DNA of 64,000 nucleotides from Triglochin maritima (Eukaryota; Streptophyta; Magnoliopsida; Alismatales; Juncaginaceae): positions 22,921,621 through 22,985,620 of the forward strand of contig OY821784.1 in NCBI GenBank assembly GCA_963682175.1, given 5' to 3'. A model generated the notes under the pieces. That model did no database searches and was not told the DNA's origin. It worked only from the letters and a program-made list of their open reading frames with translations. A program made the translations under genes and the position numbers. This document shows positions 23,419 to 35,760 of this stretch, piece after piece. How positions within the stretch are numbered: position 1 is the first letter of the stretch; every line of letters begins with the position of its first letter.

Positions 23419-26233
23419 TGTTAGGATCTATGGGCCTCTAATTGATAGATAAATGCGGAATTAATAATAATAATCGAAGGATTAAGGAAGACACAATTGC
23501 AAACCACAAATTCGTCGACACCGGAGTTTAGAGAGTTTTGGCACCCACACCCGGGTCCTAGTCCCCCTCGCAAGCCTCGCTCGATCCCTCGAGCCTCGCT
23601 TACGGTTCCACTAACCGATCTCCGTTCTGGGCCGAGATCAACGTCGTTTACAACTCCGAGCGTCGCGAACAACCTCTCATCGCTCGTGTCTCCTCTCACA
23701 ATCCGAGAACCTCGAAGCTTTACAACTTGATGATTCTTTGAATATGGAGATGGAATCACAATCTAACTAACACTCTATACTTGAGCACACTTGGATCTTG
23801 ATATGGAATTGGATATGCAAGTAGTGAAATTTAGGCTTGAGTGTTGTGGATTGAGAGCTTAAAGATGGAAATGATTTGGCTTTGAGTATTGGATAGATAG
23901 GAAGTGTTCAAGAGATCCAAAACCAACAAATGAATTCCTATTTATATGCCTTCAAGCTCAACTAGCCGTTTGGGAGTTGGTGGGGGAAATGGACCAATAG
24001 GAATGCAAGATGTGTCTTAAGCTCGGACAGAAATCGAGGCATATTCGGTCGACCGTTATCCCAACGTAGTCCGAAGAATTGGTCTGAATTAAGAACTCGT
24101 TTGATCGATTATCTATCGGATCACCATTCACCAACATCCAGTAGATTTTATCTATTTAGCCCTAATTAAGTTCGGTTGACCGAAGTCCATTCGGTTTATC
24201 GTTCCAAGGTGGACAGTAGAATTTGTTGGGCTCTGATCTACTCATGTTCGGTTGACCGTGTACACTTAGGTAGACCGAGGTTAGCGCGGGTTTTGCGCTA
24301 ACAGTTATAGCTTAAATAGTTGTTGGGTACAACGGTCAAGTGTCACGTGTAAATAGCCGTTGTGCACCTATAGCCAATAAGGAATCGGTAGACCGATAGG
24401 TATTCGGTCATCCAAAGTGGGACAAGTCAATTGGGCTTTAGGGACTCGATTCGAATGCGACCGTTGGAGTAAAGTCCAAAAACGGTCCAGGGCTATTCGG
24501 TCGACCGAAAGTGGTTTGGTCTTCCGTTGGGGCAATTCCAGAGAACACCTAAGTTTTACTGGTGGGAATTATTCGGGTATCCGAAAGGTGTTCGGTGGGC
24601 CGAACTAGACAAGATTCGGTGGACCGAAAGGGGTTGGGTTTACCGATGATGGACGGGACAAAATCCTAGTGCTCAAGTTTACATTAAACCTTATGGACTC
24701 AATAAATACAAAATTACATGTCTTGGTCCAAAGCTTTGATTACAAGTCTTGAGTCTTGATGTCTTTGTCCCAATGCTCCTTTCCTTGATTGTTTTGATCA
24801 ACCTATTTAGATGATTGCAAGTATACAAATATATATGTGATGCATGTAATCGTGTTTGCTCACTTTGATTGATTAGGTTGATTGTTTAAGATTAGTTTAA
24901 TTAATCATCAAAATTAATATAGGTTAAGGCAAAAAAGACAACAATCCCCCCTTTTTTATGATGGCAAATCTATATCTTAATGCTTGAGTTTCAATTTAAG
25001 TTCTCCCTTTTTCTATATGATTGCTCCCCCTTCATATATGTAAACTATGCATGTATAAGATGCCCCCTAACAATATGCATAGTATTAGTAAATTTAAGCT
25101 CAATCGTTATCATTCTCTCCCTTTGACATCAATCAAATGCAAACAATACAAGCATATGATGTAAAGGTATAGGATTACATAATTCTCCCCCTTAATAAGA
25201 TGATATAACATTATATGCTCCCCCTATCACTGAGGCCTAAAAGCAATGATGTATGATATCAATTAAGCATGTTACAATCCTAGATTAGAACCAATTGTTA
25301 AAATAGTCAAGATTGAGAGGATTGAAAATATTACCCAACTTTTGATCCTCGATTTTGTATTGGTTCCAATCTCCTTTCGATAGCAACGATGACTTTATGA
25401 ATTCGATCCAAATGATTTCCTTGAAGCTTGGAATTGATCTTTTATTGCTTGAGTTGATCGCTATCGATTCTTCTCCTTCCAAGTACCTACAAGTGAAGAT
25501 TTTGGTACCCAAACCATTTTGGTTTTAGGTGCCCAAACACTTGAGAAACTCTTATTAACAAAGAAATGCCTTCCATTCATAGTAGTGTGAATAACATGGT
25601 TTTTGTAGTTGTTAACATAATATCCTACACCATGCTTATCTAAAGATTGTCTTTGACTACCAATAAGTCTATCAAGCATTTCTTTCCCCTTAGTAAATCT
25701 TTTAAGATCCTTCTGTAATTGAACATTTTTAGCAATTAGATCGTGCATATCATCACTACATGAAGGTTTTGCATTTAGAGTTGCAATTTCATCAATCAAT
25801 TGAGTGTTCTCTAATGCAATTTTATCATGACTAGCAAGCAATTCATTGTTCTCATTCATGATAGATTCAATCTGAGATTGTAGCTCATTAATTTTCTTTC
25901 TTGCTAGTTTATTCTTTTGACAATTTTTCTCAAAATTTTCAAGCAATTCATTGAATTCACATTGAAGTTCATTATATGCCTTTGAATTATTTGAATCAAT
26001 TGAATCGCGACTAGAGCAAGAAGATACCTTACGATCGTCATCTTCTATTGCCATGAAGCACATCGAGGCGAATTCGCCTTCAATGGATGAAGATGATCAA
26101 ATGATTACAAGTATACAAATATATATGCAATGCATGTAATCGTGTTTGCTCACTTTGATTGATTAGGTTGATTGATTAAGATTAGTTTAATTAATCATCA
26201 AAATTAATATAGATTAAGGCCAAAAAGCGAAAA
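23419..26233 (-). mobile_element. Non-autonomous Ty1/copia element, internally deleted
   Basis: The left LTR 23419-24943 starts TGTTAGGATC and ends AGACAACA. It is followed by a CCCCCCTTTT tract, which on the minus strand is the polypurine tract before the 3' LTR. The right LTR survives only as its last ~135 bp (26097-26233). The flanks ATATT (23414-23418) and ATATT (26234-26238) show that both outer ends are original. A deletion removed most of the 5' LTR, the primer site and the gag N-terminus. CGGTCGACCG occurs at 24046 and 24498, with many mutated forms in 24046-24650. Confidence 0.85.
25461..26063 (-). pseudogene. Copia gag C-terminal coiled-coil fragment
   Basis: Begins in the CFMAIEDDD segment found after the zinc knuckle in plant copia Gag. 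A long coiled coil follows (repeated N/E/L heptads, YNELQCEFNELLENFEK, KKINELQSQIE), ending WVPKSSLVGTWKEKN. No CCHC, protease, integrase or RT is present. The upstream part of Gag is lost at the deletion near 26097. 24944-25460 is non-coding internal sequence. Confidence 0.8.
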
Positions 26234-26238
26234 ATATT

Positions 26239-26810
26239 TTCATAACATATTACACTATCATAGTTTCATGTCCAAAACATAATAACATGCATGTCCAAAA
26301 CAAATAAAACAACATACACAAAGTGCATAACCACAAAAAATCATTTAGCCCAAAGACTATAAACCACAAATCCACAATCACATTGCCACAGGTCCATAAC
26401 TCCATGATGTGGGATAAGATATGTTATTTCAATAAGTATATTTAAAGTCTTAATAATAAAATATTAATTATATTTATAATATACTATATATTAATTAAAA
26501 ATAAATATATTTTATCCAGGTTGAGGGTTAAGCAAGGCGGGTTGAGAGATAACCGCAACCCATCCTATTTATTAAGCAGGTTGGCAGGTGATGGGTTGGC
26601 GGGTAAATGATTTTTTTAACTGCCACCCCAATGAGATAAGGCGAGGCTGGGTGGAAGGTTAAATGCGCCCCATATTTACAGCCGTAGGCACGACACCATA
26701 TGTCGACCATTAATTTTTCAAGACTTTTTGCGGCCATTTTGCATACATAACCTGCAAGTTTATGATATTATAATTATATGTAGTGCACATGTGAAAACTT
26801 CCAACTAGAC
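26239..26810. other. AT-rich stretch with hAT right end
   Basis: 26239-26500 is AT-rich with no visible gene. 26515-26686 is the GGCGGGT/ACCC-rich right end of the non-autonomous hAT element. 26695-26810 has no recognised content. Confidence 0.5.
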
Positions 26811-26811
26811 C

Positions 26812-26912
26812 AGGGAACCGGGCCGTGCTAGCACGGATGTCGTGTCGTGCCGGCACGACATGGCATAGCCAGACCCAGGATAGCTTCGCATGTGTCGTGC
26901 CGGCACGACATT
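26812..26912. repeat. Paired 18-bp perfect palindromes at presumed hAT end
   Basis: TGTCGTGCCGGCACGACA occurs at 26843-26860 and 26893-26910, and CGTGCTAGCACG at 26824-26835. CAGGGAACCGGGCCGTGC near 26812 resembles hAT terminal sequence. Subterminal motif repeats of this kind bind transposase in hAT elements (family knowledge). The role here is inferred from the transposase gene 360 bp downstream. Confidence 0.6.
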
Positions 26913-28525
26913 GTTCCAACGACTCTTAGAGATGCTGACGTCAGCATCCAATGGCTCTAAGAGTCATTTTTTTAGATTACTAAACTATCCCCCCTACACT
27001 CTATATAAACCCCCCAACCCTCTCATTTTCTTCACACAAATCTCTCCAAATCTCTCCAACTCGTCCAAATCATCTTTAATCATTCTTTGTTCGCTCTTAT
27101 TTTGGTGGAGACGGGTCGAGTTTGACCTAAAGCGTGATGCCCAAAGATACAAACAGACCGTTCACCGCTGATTTCGCGACTCCTCCGTTATTCATTTCCC
27201 AAGTTTTTGTAATATTATTTAGTAGTTAATATTGATTAGTTAATCAATCATCATCATTACTTTCTTATATATGAAACCAATTCAGTTTTTGTTTGCATAT
27301 TTAGTAATTTCCATGACTTTATCATCTGATTCTGAAGATAATGATAACTCACCACCTCCCCCTCCTATTAGTCCACCTAGACCTACGGGTATAACTTCTA
27401 GGGAAAAAACATCTCCAGTACAGAATGATTTTGATGAAGGACAAAGTAGTGATAGTAAACCAACTACTACATGTAAACATTGTGGTAAAGTATATTTGGT
27501 TAAGTCAAGTAGATGAACCGGTCATCTAGGTAGACATATACTTGTATGTAATTATAAGAATAATCTTGAATCGGTAGTGGGTTCACGTCAATCGGTTTTA
27601 GACATAGCTAGTGGAACTTTAAATTTCAGGAATTAATCAAATATTGTCCAATTAATTTGAGAGATAATTGTTGATTTCATAATTAGGGTTGAATTACCAT
27701 TTAACATATGTGAATCTAAAGACCTAGAAATTCTCTACTATAATCCACAATTTAAAACATTTTCTAAAAGAACACTTAAAAATATTGCATTTGATAAATT
27801 AGGTAAAGAAAAAGAAATCGTGATTAATTATTTTTCATCAATGAACAATAAAATAACATGGACTAGTGATATTTGCACTGGTCCAAATAATTATCCTTAC
27901 TGTTGCATAACTCCTCATTATCTTGATGATTCATGGTGTTTAATTTTTTTTATACCTATTTTTCGTCCACACACTACCATGGTTATATTTGATCACGTTA
28001 AGATGTCATCATAGCTAATATTCTTGAAAATAAAGTTTGTCTAATTGCATTTGATAATGCTACTAATAATAGTTCAGTAATACAAATGCTTATTAATTAT
28101 TGTCATACTTTGAACTTGGTAGTTCATATTAGATATGTTTGTCATACTTTGAACTTGGTAGTACAAGATGAACTTAACGTAATTAAACATTACTTAAAAA
28201 ATGTTAGGAGTGCAATTGTTTATGTAGGTTGTAGTAGTACATCTACATATCACAAATTTAGAGAATTTTGTGCATATAATGAAATTGAACCTACGAAGTT
28301 TAAAATAGATGTCTCCCATAGATGGAATTCTACATATGAAATGTTGTGTTGTCTTTCTTATCATCTTGTAATTTCAACATTTTATAATGAAAAACAAAAT
28401 GACTGCATATTAACCGATTTAGATTTGAATAATTGTCAAATTATACATGATTATTTAAAACCGTTTTTCACCTTTACTACTAGATTAAGTGGACAATATT
28501 ACCCACATCTAACATATTTATTAAT

Positions 28526-30050
28526 TGATTCGTTTTTTATTAACCGCAAGTGCACGGCTTCGTTGAAGCGGTGGCAAATACGGGTCGATACACAGGGAGG
28601 TGTGTCGACTTTTAGTTTGTTCGAAGGCAAGTGATAAAGAAAGGAGAGAAAGGATTGATTACACTAAACTACACTACAATGCAAAAAGGAAATGGAAGAT
28701 AAGCAATAAAATAAACCCCATAGGGGGTAGAGAAATAATGTGTATATAAAGATGTGTTTATGTGTGTGTTCAATTATGCTCCTCACAACATGTAGTGCAT
28801 GAAATCATAAAACTAAATCCAACTTTGCCTCCGCATGAAATAAGATAATATCATATCATTAAAACATACAAGACAATAATTGGAATCAAGCTAAATGAAC
28901 TCATGTATAAAGACTAGACCCTACTATGCCTCCACATGAATTAAGATAACACATTATCATTAAAAATACAAGACATTAACCAAGGTAAAGGCAACAAGAG
29001 TACATACACTACAAATTGTGTTTCCAATATTAATTCCATCCATATCCTCACCTTATCATTCCCCAAAAAATAGGTCCACTAATCTAAGCATAAGCTAAGC
29101 TTCATTCAAGAGAATTATCATATCAAAGATAAGAGTGAAATCTCATTAGATGGTTATGGAAATCATATAAGGCTCAAGGGATTAAGATAACACACATCTA
29201 ATACACCACATGATCATATCACATATTTCTCCACCCCCAAATGGGGATGGAACTACTCACTAATCATTACACTACAACCTATATTAAAATGAAATTAAAC
29301 TAAGCAAGCAAGGAATATTAAAGAAACTAAAAGGACATAAAACAAAAGAAGCATGCAAGCATATGAAAGGAAATTAAACTAAGAAAGAAACAACATACTA
29401 AAGGAAAACATCTATTGATACTCACTCAATTACAAGTAGTCTCTCTCCACCAGGGTTTTTGCTTCAAGGCTTTAACTCCTAGTAGAGAGGAAGGCCACCA
29501 AGAGAGAGATGGGGTACAAGAGAGGACAAAGAGTTCTATTTATAGCCATAGAAAAAGGTAATCCGAGACAATCGCCCGGTATGGGACTAAACCAATACCA
29601 ACAATAGCCTAAACACAAACTAATACATGTGCCAGTGAAGTCTTAGCAGATCCGAAGCGATCCAGACAGCTAATTGGCGGTCTATTCATTCTGGATCCGT
29701 CTGGAATTTGTTGTGGGCTTTTCTGGATGTCTTTGTTGGTCTTTGATGCATATACTTCGTTTGTTGGAACTCTGACCCGAATCAAATTGCCAATATACTC
29801 CCCATGATGGTGTGGAGTTTTCTATTTTGCTCTTTGGTCCTTCGGTCTTAGGTTCAAGTCCTTCTCCCTTGCATCTTATTCCTCGAGTCTCTTAACTCAG
29901 TCCTTTTTCCTATCTTTTAGGTCCTTTCTTGCCTTTCTTATCAAAGCTCTTTATTTCTTAAATTCAATCATAAAACTCGTCACGTAGCACTGCTTTGGTA
30001 TAAGATAATGGATATAAGATACAAATATAAGCATGAAATGATGTCAATCA
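28526..30050 (-). repeat. 3' LTR of Athila-like element
   Basis: 1525 bp, matching 35761-37306 closely. It contains AGACAGCTAATTGGCGGTCT at 29664-29683, a near-palindrome typical of this LTR family. No coding capacity. Confidence 0.9.
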
Positions 30051-31609
30051 AATACCCCCACACCTAAGTTTTCGCTAGTCCCGAGCAAAACAAAGAAGGA
30101 GAAAATCAAACGAGAAACAAGAAATCCTAACTCATTTTCGTAGGAATCACGGTTGCACTTAGCACGTGCAACAAGTCGTTAAACCTCCTTGTTGCCAAGG
30201 AGGAGGAGTGTTGTCTCCTGAGGGTTTTCAGCGGATATACCCACAAAATCCGAACAAGATGCATTATTCAATCTAGACACTCGACTCGTTGGACATATTT
30301 TGTCGATCATTGGACGCGATAATCCTACGGGCCGACTCTATAAAAGTAATCAGTCCACACACCTAGACTAATGAACCATTCGTGCAAGTTAAATAAGGAA
30401 TTAAGTGAAAGACATGGACAACCTCAACATCCTCAAGTGATACAAAGTGTAAAGTCCATTAAGGTTCTTATTTGCATTTTTTTCTTTTTTTTCTTCTTCT
30501 TATTTTTTTATTAGTTGGAGCTTCATTCTCCCAGGGTCAGGTTTCGTGCATCATTGCCCATGAGGACTTACAGTATCATGTACACCTTTCCCCAAATATC
30601 CACATAGGGCAATCCCTACCACCCGTGTAACGGGAGTTCGGTCGGCGCATCCCAAGTCAGATGACTCGAAAGCACCAGACACGAAGCCCCTTAGAGCTAC
30701 TTTCCCGAGTGATAGGAGCTGTGCGAGAAGAGAGAACACCTACTCACTTATTTCTTATCTACACATGAACCAAAACCCCTACACTTAATGTCTCACAACA
30801 AGATTTAAAGGGTCCTTGCCTAGAACAAACTTCCTTAAATTAACATACACGAATTATTGACTCACTAGGTTCAGGGTGGACTTGTTTAAATGTTTGAGTA
30901 CTGAAACCCTATGATTACTCGCCCCCCGAGGGAAACCAGAGTGCATCCTAGCGACTCGATAAGTCCAACACCCACTGTACTAAATATCCTAATGCATCAA
31001 GTTCAAGAACATTTTGGGAGTTTTCTTTTTTACTTTGCCTCTCAACGGTTTTGCACATGCTAAACACACGTAAAACCCACAAAACATTTTCTTTCGCAAA
31101 CACATTAAGATTTTGAAAGAAATGTGAATTTTTTTAAAGCACTAGGCAAGGAAAAGAAGACAAGCCACCCAAGGATCATGGCAAGCAGATATATCGATAT
31201 TAAATGCAGCACATTAACATGACCCTAACAATGCACACAAAAGAAAATAAAATCAAAGGAAAAGACTCGACTATGTACATACGTAAAAACACCCCCACAC
31301 CTACTTCATGCATTGTCCTCAATGAATGTGAGCAAAATACTACATGGATTTATGCATGAAAAAGGAAAGATCTCACCAATATGAAGCGCAAAAGGAAGTT
31401 CAAGGTTATGTTGATGGACAAAAACCCGAATTCCCTCAAAACCTATGAGATGCTAAAGAAGTGATACAAATACGTTAAAGAAATGTGGCCCAAATACTCA
31501 AGGGTTGGAGCCCACAACAATCGATGCTCACTGAAGGAGTCTTCTCTTTTTTTTCTTTTTTTTCTTTATTTTTAAACTATGTACAACAATGGGCTCCCAT
31601 TTTCATAAG
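30051..31609 (-). other. Athila internal non-coding region with polypurine tract
   Basis: The polypurine tract (minus-strand AGGTGTGGGGGTA) abuts the 3' LTR at 30053-30065, preceded by the GGGACTAGCGAAAACTTAG block common next to this tract in plant Athila/Tat elements. In intact relatives the RT-integrase frame lies upstream of such a region; here only non-coding sequence remains, with T-rich runs near 30475-30510 and 31545-31575. Confidence 0.65.
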
Positions 31610-32271
31610 TCAAGGGACATCAAATGGGAACCCGCCATTTCTCGAGCCATAAATGCACATGCATGGGCTCGCAACATACAAAACATAATTTTTTGACCAC
31701 CTGACACCCTTATATGCATTGTGGTTGTTCGATGCCTCTTGAGAGTTAGCAAAAGAGGAGGCATGAATGAGAGGTGAATCTCTATCTAGTTGTTTGAAAT
31801 GTAGGCTATCAGGTGGTTGATTCTTAACCCACATGGGGTCCTCCGCAGATACAGAATGAAGAGCATGTGGCCCATAGGCCATAAAAATGGTATCTTGTGG
31901 CTCAAGAGCCACATGATCGAAAGGATGTGGCTCAAAAGCCACGTGATCAAAAGGATGTGGCTCAATGGCCACAAGATCAGAAGAATGTGGCTCAAGGGCC
32001 ACGTGATCAAAAGGAGGTGGCTCTAAAGCCACGTGATCAGAATATAAGGCATCTTCTTGTTGGCGCCCAGGTAAAACATCTTCACCACCTTCAGGATCTC
32101 CATCGAACAATTCCTTGAAGTACTTGAGGTGCCCTCAACTTCAATCTCATCCATTCCCTGGATAAGGTTGACACCAACAGGGTCATTGAAGGCACCTGGC
32201 TTCTTGCCGATGGTGAAGATATTGAAATCAGCACACTGACTTCCATAAGTCATGCACGTCAGACCATTGCG
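31610..32271 (-). pseudogene. Athila post-protease region with minisatellite-encoded repeats
   Basis: The frame after the protease contains NIFTIGKKPGAFNDPVG (~32175-32225) and, in the next frame (32110-31610), five to six copies of a 10-residue unit DHVALEPHPF. These come from a ~30-bp DNA minisatellite at about 31890-32040. In intact relatives RT would follow here; none does. I regard the repeat as a derived expansion, possibly never translated. Confidence 0.6.
31888..32040. repeat. 30-bp minisatellite with hairpin and CACGTG in most units
   Basis: Units read GTGGCTCAAAAGCCAC followed by GTGATCAAAAGGAT. Each has a self-complementary GTGGCY...RGCCAC stem, and the junction to the next block often forms CACGTG (G-box core). 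Confidence 0.85.
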
Positions 32272-32706
32272 TCAATTGATCAAGGCATTGGAAGTCGCTA
32301 GAAATGGTCGCCCCAGAATAACAGGAAGTTGTCCAAGTGAGTTTGGCACAAGTTCAGTATCCAACACAAAGAAGTCGACTGGATAAACGAACTCTCCCAC
32401 TTTGATCAGCACATCTTCCACCACACCCCTCGGTTTCTTCATCGACATATCAGTCAATTGAAGAGTGGTTTTTGTTTGTTTGAGGTCTCCAAAACCGAGG
32501 TGGATGTAGACAGAATATGGCAGAAGATTAACAGATGCACGAAGGTCCAATAAGGCTCGATGAATGGACACATCACCAATCACACAAGAGATAGTAGGAC
32601 AACCAGGGTCCTTGTATTTGACTTGCATGGGTTGTGCCAACAAAGAACTCACACTAGCCGCAAGAAAAGCTTTCTTTGGAACATGAGTTTTCTCTTCTTG
32701 GTGCAT
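32272..32706 (-). pseudogene. Athila-type aspartic protease, active-site motif altered
   Basis: Retropepsin cuts the element's polyprotein. The frame holds CVIGDVSIHRALLDL, VNLLPYSVYIHLGFGDL, TLQLTDMSMKKPRGVVEDVLIKVG and VILGRPFLAT, all typical of Athila proteases. The catalytic motif normally DLGAS is DLRAS: Asp kept, Gly replaced by Arg, which should disturb the active-site loop. It is joined to Gag by a frame change near 32700. Confidence 0.85.
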
Positions 32707-34705
32707 AAGTCCTTGAGAACCTTGGCATAAGGTGGCATTTGCTGAATCACCTCCAAAAGAGGGATGTTCACCTTAACTTGCCGAAACATCTCAATCATCT
32801 TGTCATGCTGATCCGAGGTTTTCTTTTTAAGGTGCTCAGGGAATGGCGCCTTCAGAGCATAAGGGTGCTGCGAAGGAACCTTAGAATTCTGGTCGAAAGA
32901 AGCATGAGTGGGGACCTCAGAATCTGATTCCTTCGACGCAAGAGGAGACAAGGGGACCTCAGGGTTCGACCCCATTGTAGAAGGAAATGTAGAAGGAACC
33001 TCAGGATCAGGCTCCTTCCTGGAAGTATTGGTGGAGGGAACCTCAGGATCCGGCTCCCTCAGAGATGCAGGTATCACCACAGGTCTGGTGACACCAAGAG
33101 ATGATGCTTGCAAGGAAGGCACCACGAGGATTCACCTCGGGTTGAGTCGGTAACTGGCACTTCTCGCATTCATGGAGCTGATTAACCAACTGGCTAACTT
33201 GCATTTCCAAAGCCTTGATAGTACTTTGCATGCTCTGCATGAACGCTTGAAGGGTAGGATCACAAGAAGGGTTCTTCGGCTCAACCCGCTGGGGTGGTGG
33301 AGTTTGGCTAGAATAACCCAACGATGAGGCCTGGGGAGATTGGTAAGTATAGTGCTGAGACCTTTGATGTGAGGGTTGGTAGGTCACCGATGTGAAGGAG
33401 GTTGATAAAGTGGAGGTTGAGGTTGAGCGTGCAAGCTCTGATCGTTACCCCCACTAGGGCCCCAAGAGAAGTTAGGATGGTTACGCCATCCCGGGTTGTA
33501 GGAGTTTCTATACGGGTCGTTACGGGACCTCTGTTGATACATCGCATTTGTATGCTCAGTATCCCTTGGAGCGTAAGCGTATTCCAAGTCATCATGGCCC
33601 GTCAGTCCATACCTACCACATCCGGGAGTAGCGACCTGAGCTACAGGAGCTCGGTCCAACTCTAAACTCTCAATCCTACACATAAGAGCAATCATTTTCG
33701 CCTCAGACACGATAGTTGACTCAACTTGATATGATCCAGCTCGACCAGAACACCTGGCGGCTGGTGGCTCTCTCATGGTGTGCCACTCAAAGGTACGTTC
33801 AGACATCAATTCAAAAGTGTCTGATGCCTCATCGATGGGTTTCATTTGGAAATCACCCAGACACATCGACTCCAACAATGTGCGGGTATTGTAGTTAAGA
33901 CCCTCATAAAAAATTTGGCATAAATGCCACAACTCAATTCCATGATGAGGGAACTGCAAGAGAAAGCATAAAACGATTCTATCTCAGTCTGATACATTTA
34001 GTGTATCAGGTGCCGTATCTGTTGTGTTTTCGTTTGAGGGAAAAATCTCTTCAGAACTACGGTCACAAAGTCATCCCAAGACCGAATAGAGCTCGCCGGG
34101 AGGCTGTACATACATTTCTTCGCGTTATCCTTCAACGCGAAAGAAATCATCCTCAACCGGACTGAATCCTCGTCAAGCTGTTGAAGCTTGAGCATGGTGC
34201 ATACTTTCTTGAATTTGCGTATAAAAATATACGGATCCTCCTTATTGGCAGTGAAGGTTGGAAGCATGCTTACATATTGAGGTTTCAGCTCATAGTTGTT
34301 CCCGTGAGCAGGGGGAAGAACTATGCAAGAAGGCTGCACGACCCGAACTGGATGGGTCCGCTCCCACAAAGTCATCGGTCTATCCTGTCGAGCTAAAGGT
34401 GGTGGTGCACCAAGAACTCGATCTTGACCGAATCCCTCTTCCTCTCGAGTCAGAGGAGAAGGAGAAGGAGGTCTACGTGGTGGTGGGAGCGGACCGAGGT
34501 AATCCATGTATGGAACTCGGTCTCCCCCGTCACCACGAAAAGACTCGGCCTCACGCTCCAAAGGAGCACGAGGCAGAGATGGCCAATCACCAACACCGTC
34601 CATCTCAGAAAAATGCACTCTCTCAAGTCGAGCGCTCTCACCAGAACGAGCCCATCCTCGCATAAAATGCTCGACTCTACTTGACTCTAAAATAACACAC
34701 AACAT
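32649..34705 (-). pseudogene. Athila-type gag, frameshifted
   Basis: The N-terminal frame 34705-33998 contains YELKPQYVSMLPTFTANKED, the gag core (IRKFKKVCTMLKLQQL, DNAKKCMYSLPASSI, SWDDFVTVVLKRFFPQTKT), then a stop. The next frame, 33959-33384, continues with FPHHGIELWHLCQIFYEGLN and TFEWHTMREPP. 33387-33043 holds QSTIKALEMQVSQLVNQLHE, and 33125-32649 a Pro-Glu-Ser-rich linker with repeated EPDPEVPST, then the pre-protease EHLKKKTSDQHDKM...PYAKVLKDLCTKK segment. At least three frame breaks are present. The 5' part (about 60111-60187) is retained in copy 2. Confidence 0.82.
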
Positions 34706-35760
34706 AAGGTGTACTAGAGGAGGAGACTACTCGTAGAGAATAGATGAGGAGAGGACTCAGATGAGGAGGGAAGAATCCTTAGATCTAGCGTGGGTAATGG
34801 AATCAGGTAGAAACCTAACTAGCAAGCACGACTCAAACAATGTAGGGCAATGGATCCTTAGGCTAGACGACGCCTAACTTCGAGGTCACTAGCCTCGACA
34901 CGCCTCACCTCCCTACAACGAAGACCACAATTCCCAGCAAGTGATACCAGATCTGGAGATCCAGTACCTCCTACTATCGACAAGGTAGTCAACGCCGATC
35001 AGGCCATGAAGGTCTCAACTAGATTACTCTCCTAGTGCGTCCGCAATCCATTACGGCCAATGTCTACTTGCTTTTCGAATTAAGGCTTTGATTAAGAGTG
35101 ATTTTTGGGGCCAAGGAAAGGGTGATGAAATCCCCCACCTTATCTTGTATGGGACAACACCTCCCTAGTAGCGTTTTGATCCTAAATCTAGCAATCAATG
35201 CTCCAATCAAACGCTCAACTCACTCTTGTCCTGATGCAATTCCTACTAAGTAATGCATGGTCATACAAGATGCATGAATGAGTGTAGGAAATGCGTACCT
35301 CATCCCAGCGCTCAAGAACTGAAAATAAAGCTAAAATAAAAGACAACTACGTGCCTAAGTCAAGTACATGATGCGTGACCTAAACAAGTAAGAATGTCTA
35401 ATCTTTTGCTTTAGATTTTAAGGCCAAGTTGATTAATGGGATTGATTTAATGATCAGGGAGAAAACTACAAGTCAAAACATGAATAATTGCGCTCCCAGA
35501 CAACTACACTGAAGCAAACAACTGCCAGATGAAAACTGAGAGCAGAAGCAGCTCACCAGGCCGCTAGTTGGCGGTTCCAGACCGCTAATTGGCTGTCAGT
35601 TTGGTGCTTCTGTGCCTCCAATTTCGCCAGTGGCCTCCTTGTGAGCTCTAGGATCCCTGAAACACACAAAAAACTAAAAACAAAAAATTAAAACCACTCG
35701 AATCGTCCAAACCAAAGTCTGGACATAGCACCTCCCCGGCAACGGCGCCAAAAACTTAAT
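34706..35760 (-). other. Athila 5' leader with tRNA-Asp-type primer-binding site
   Basis: Long untranslated leader between the LTR and gag. The minus-strand TTTTTGGCGCCGTTGCCGGG at about 35735-35754 is the primer site, of the kind used with tRNA-Asp in Athila/Tat elements (family knowledge). CCGCTAGTTGGCGGTT and CCGCTAATTGGC lie near 35570. No protein is recognised. Confidence 0.75.

Larger units (their letters stand above)
23153..26686. mobile_element. Non-autonomous hAT-type element, split by a copia insertion
   Basis: The left end TACGGGTGTAAATGAG (23153) and the inverted right end, read as TACGGCTGTAAATATG (ending 26686), are hAT-like terminal inverted repeats. The 8-bp flanks GGCGCAAC (23145-23152) and GGCACGAC (26687-26694) agree at six positions, compatible with an old hAT target duplication. 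Without the copia insert 23419-26233 it is about 720 bp and has no coding capacity. The left end is also present in copy 2 near 59514. The call rests on short ends, so it is moderate. Confidence 0.55.

Noticed and set aside
31888..32040. CRISPR-like repeat array
   Set aside because: Units are contiguous minisatellite repeats without unique spacers, in a plant retrotransposon.
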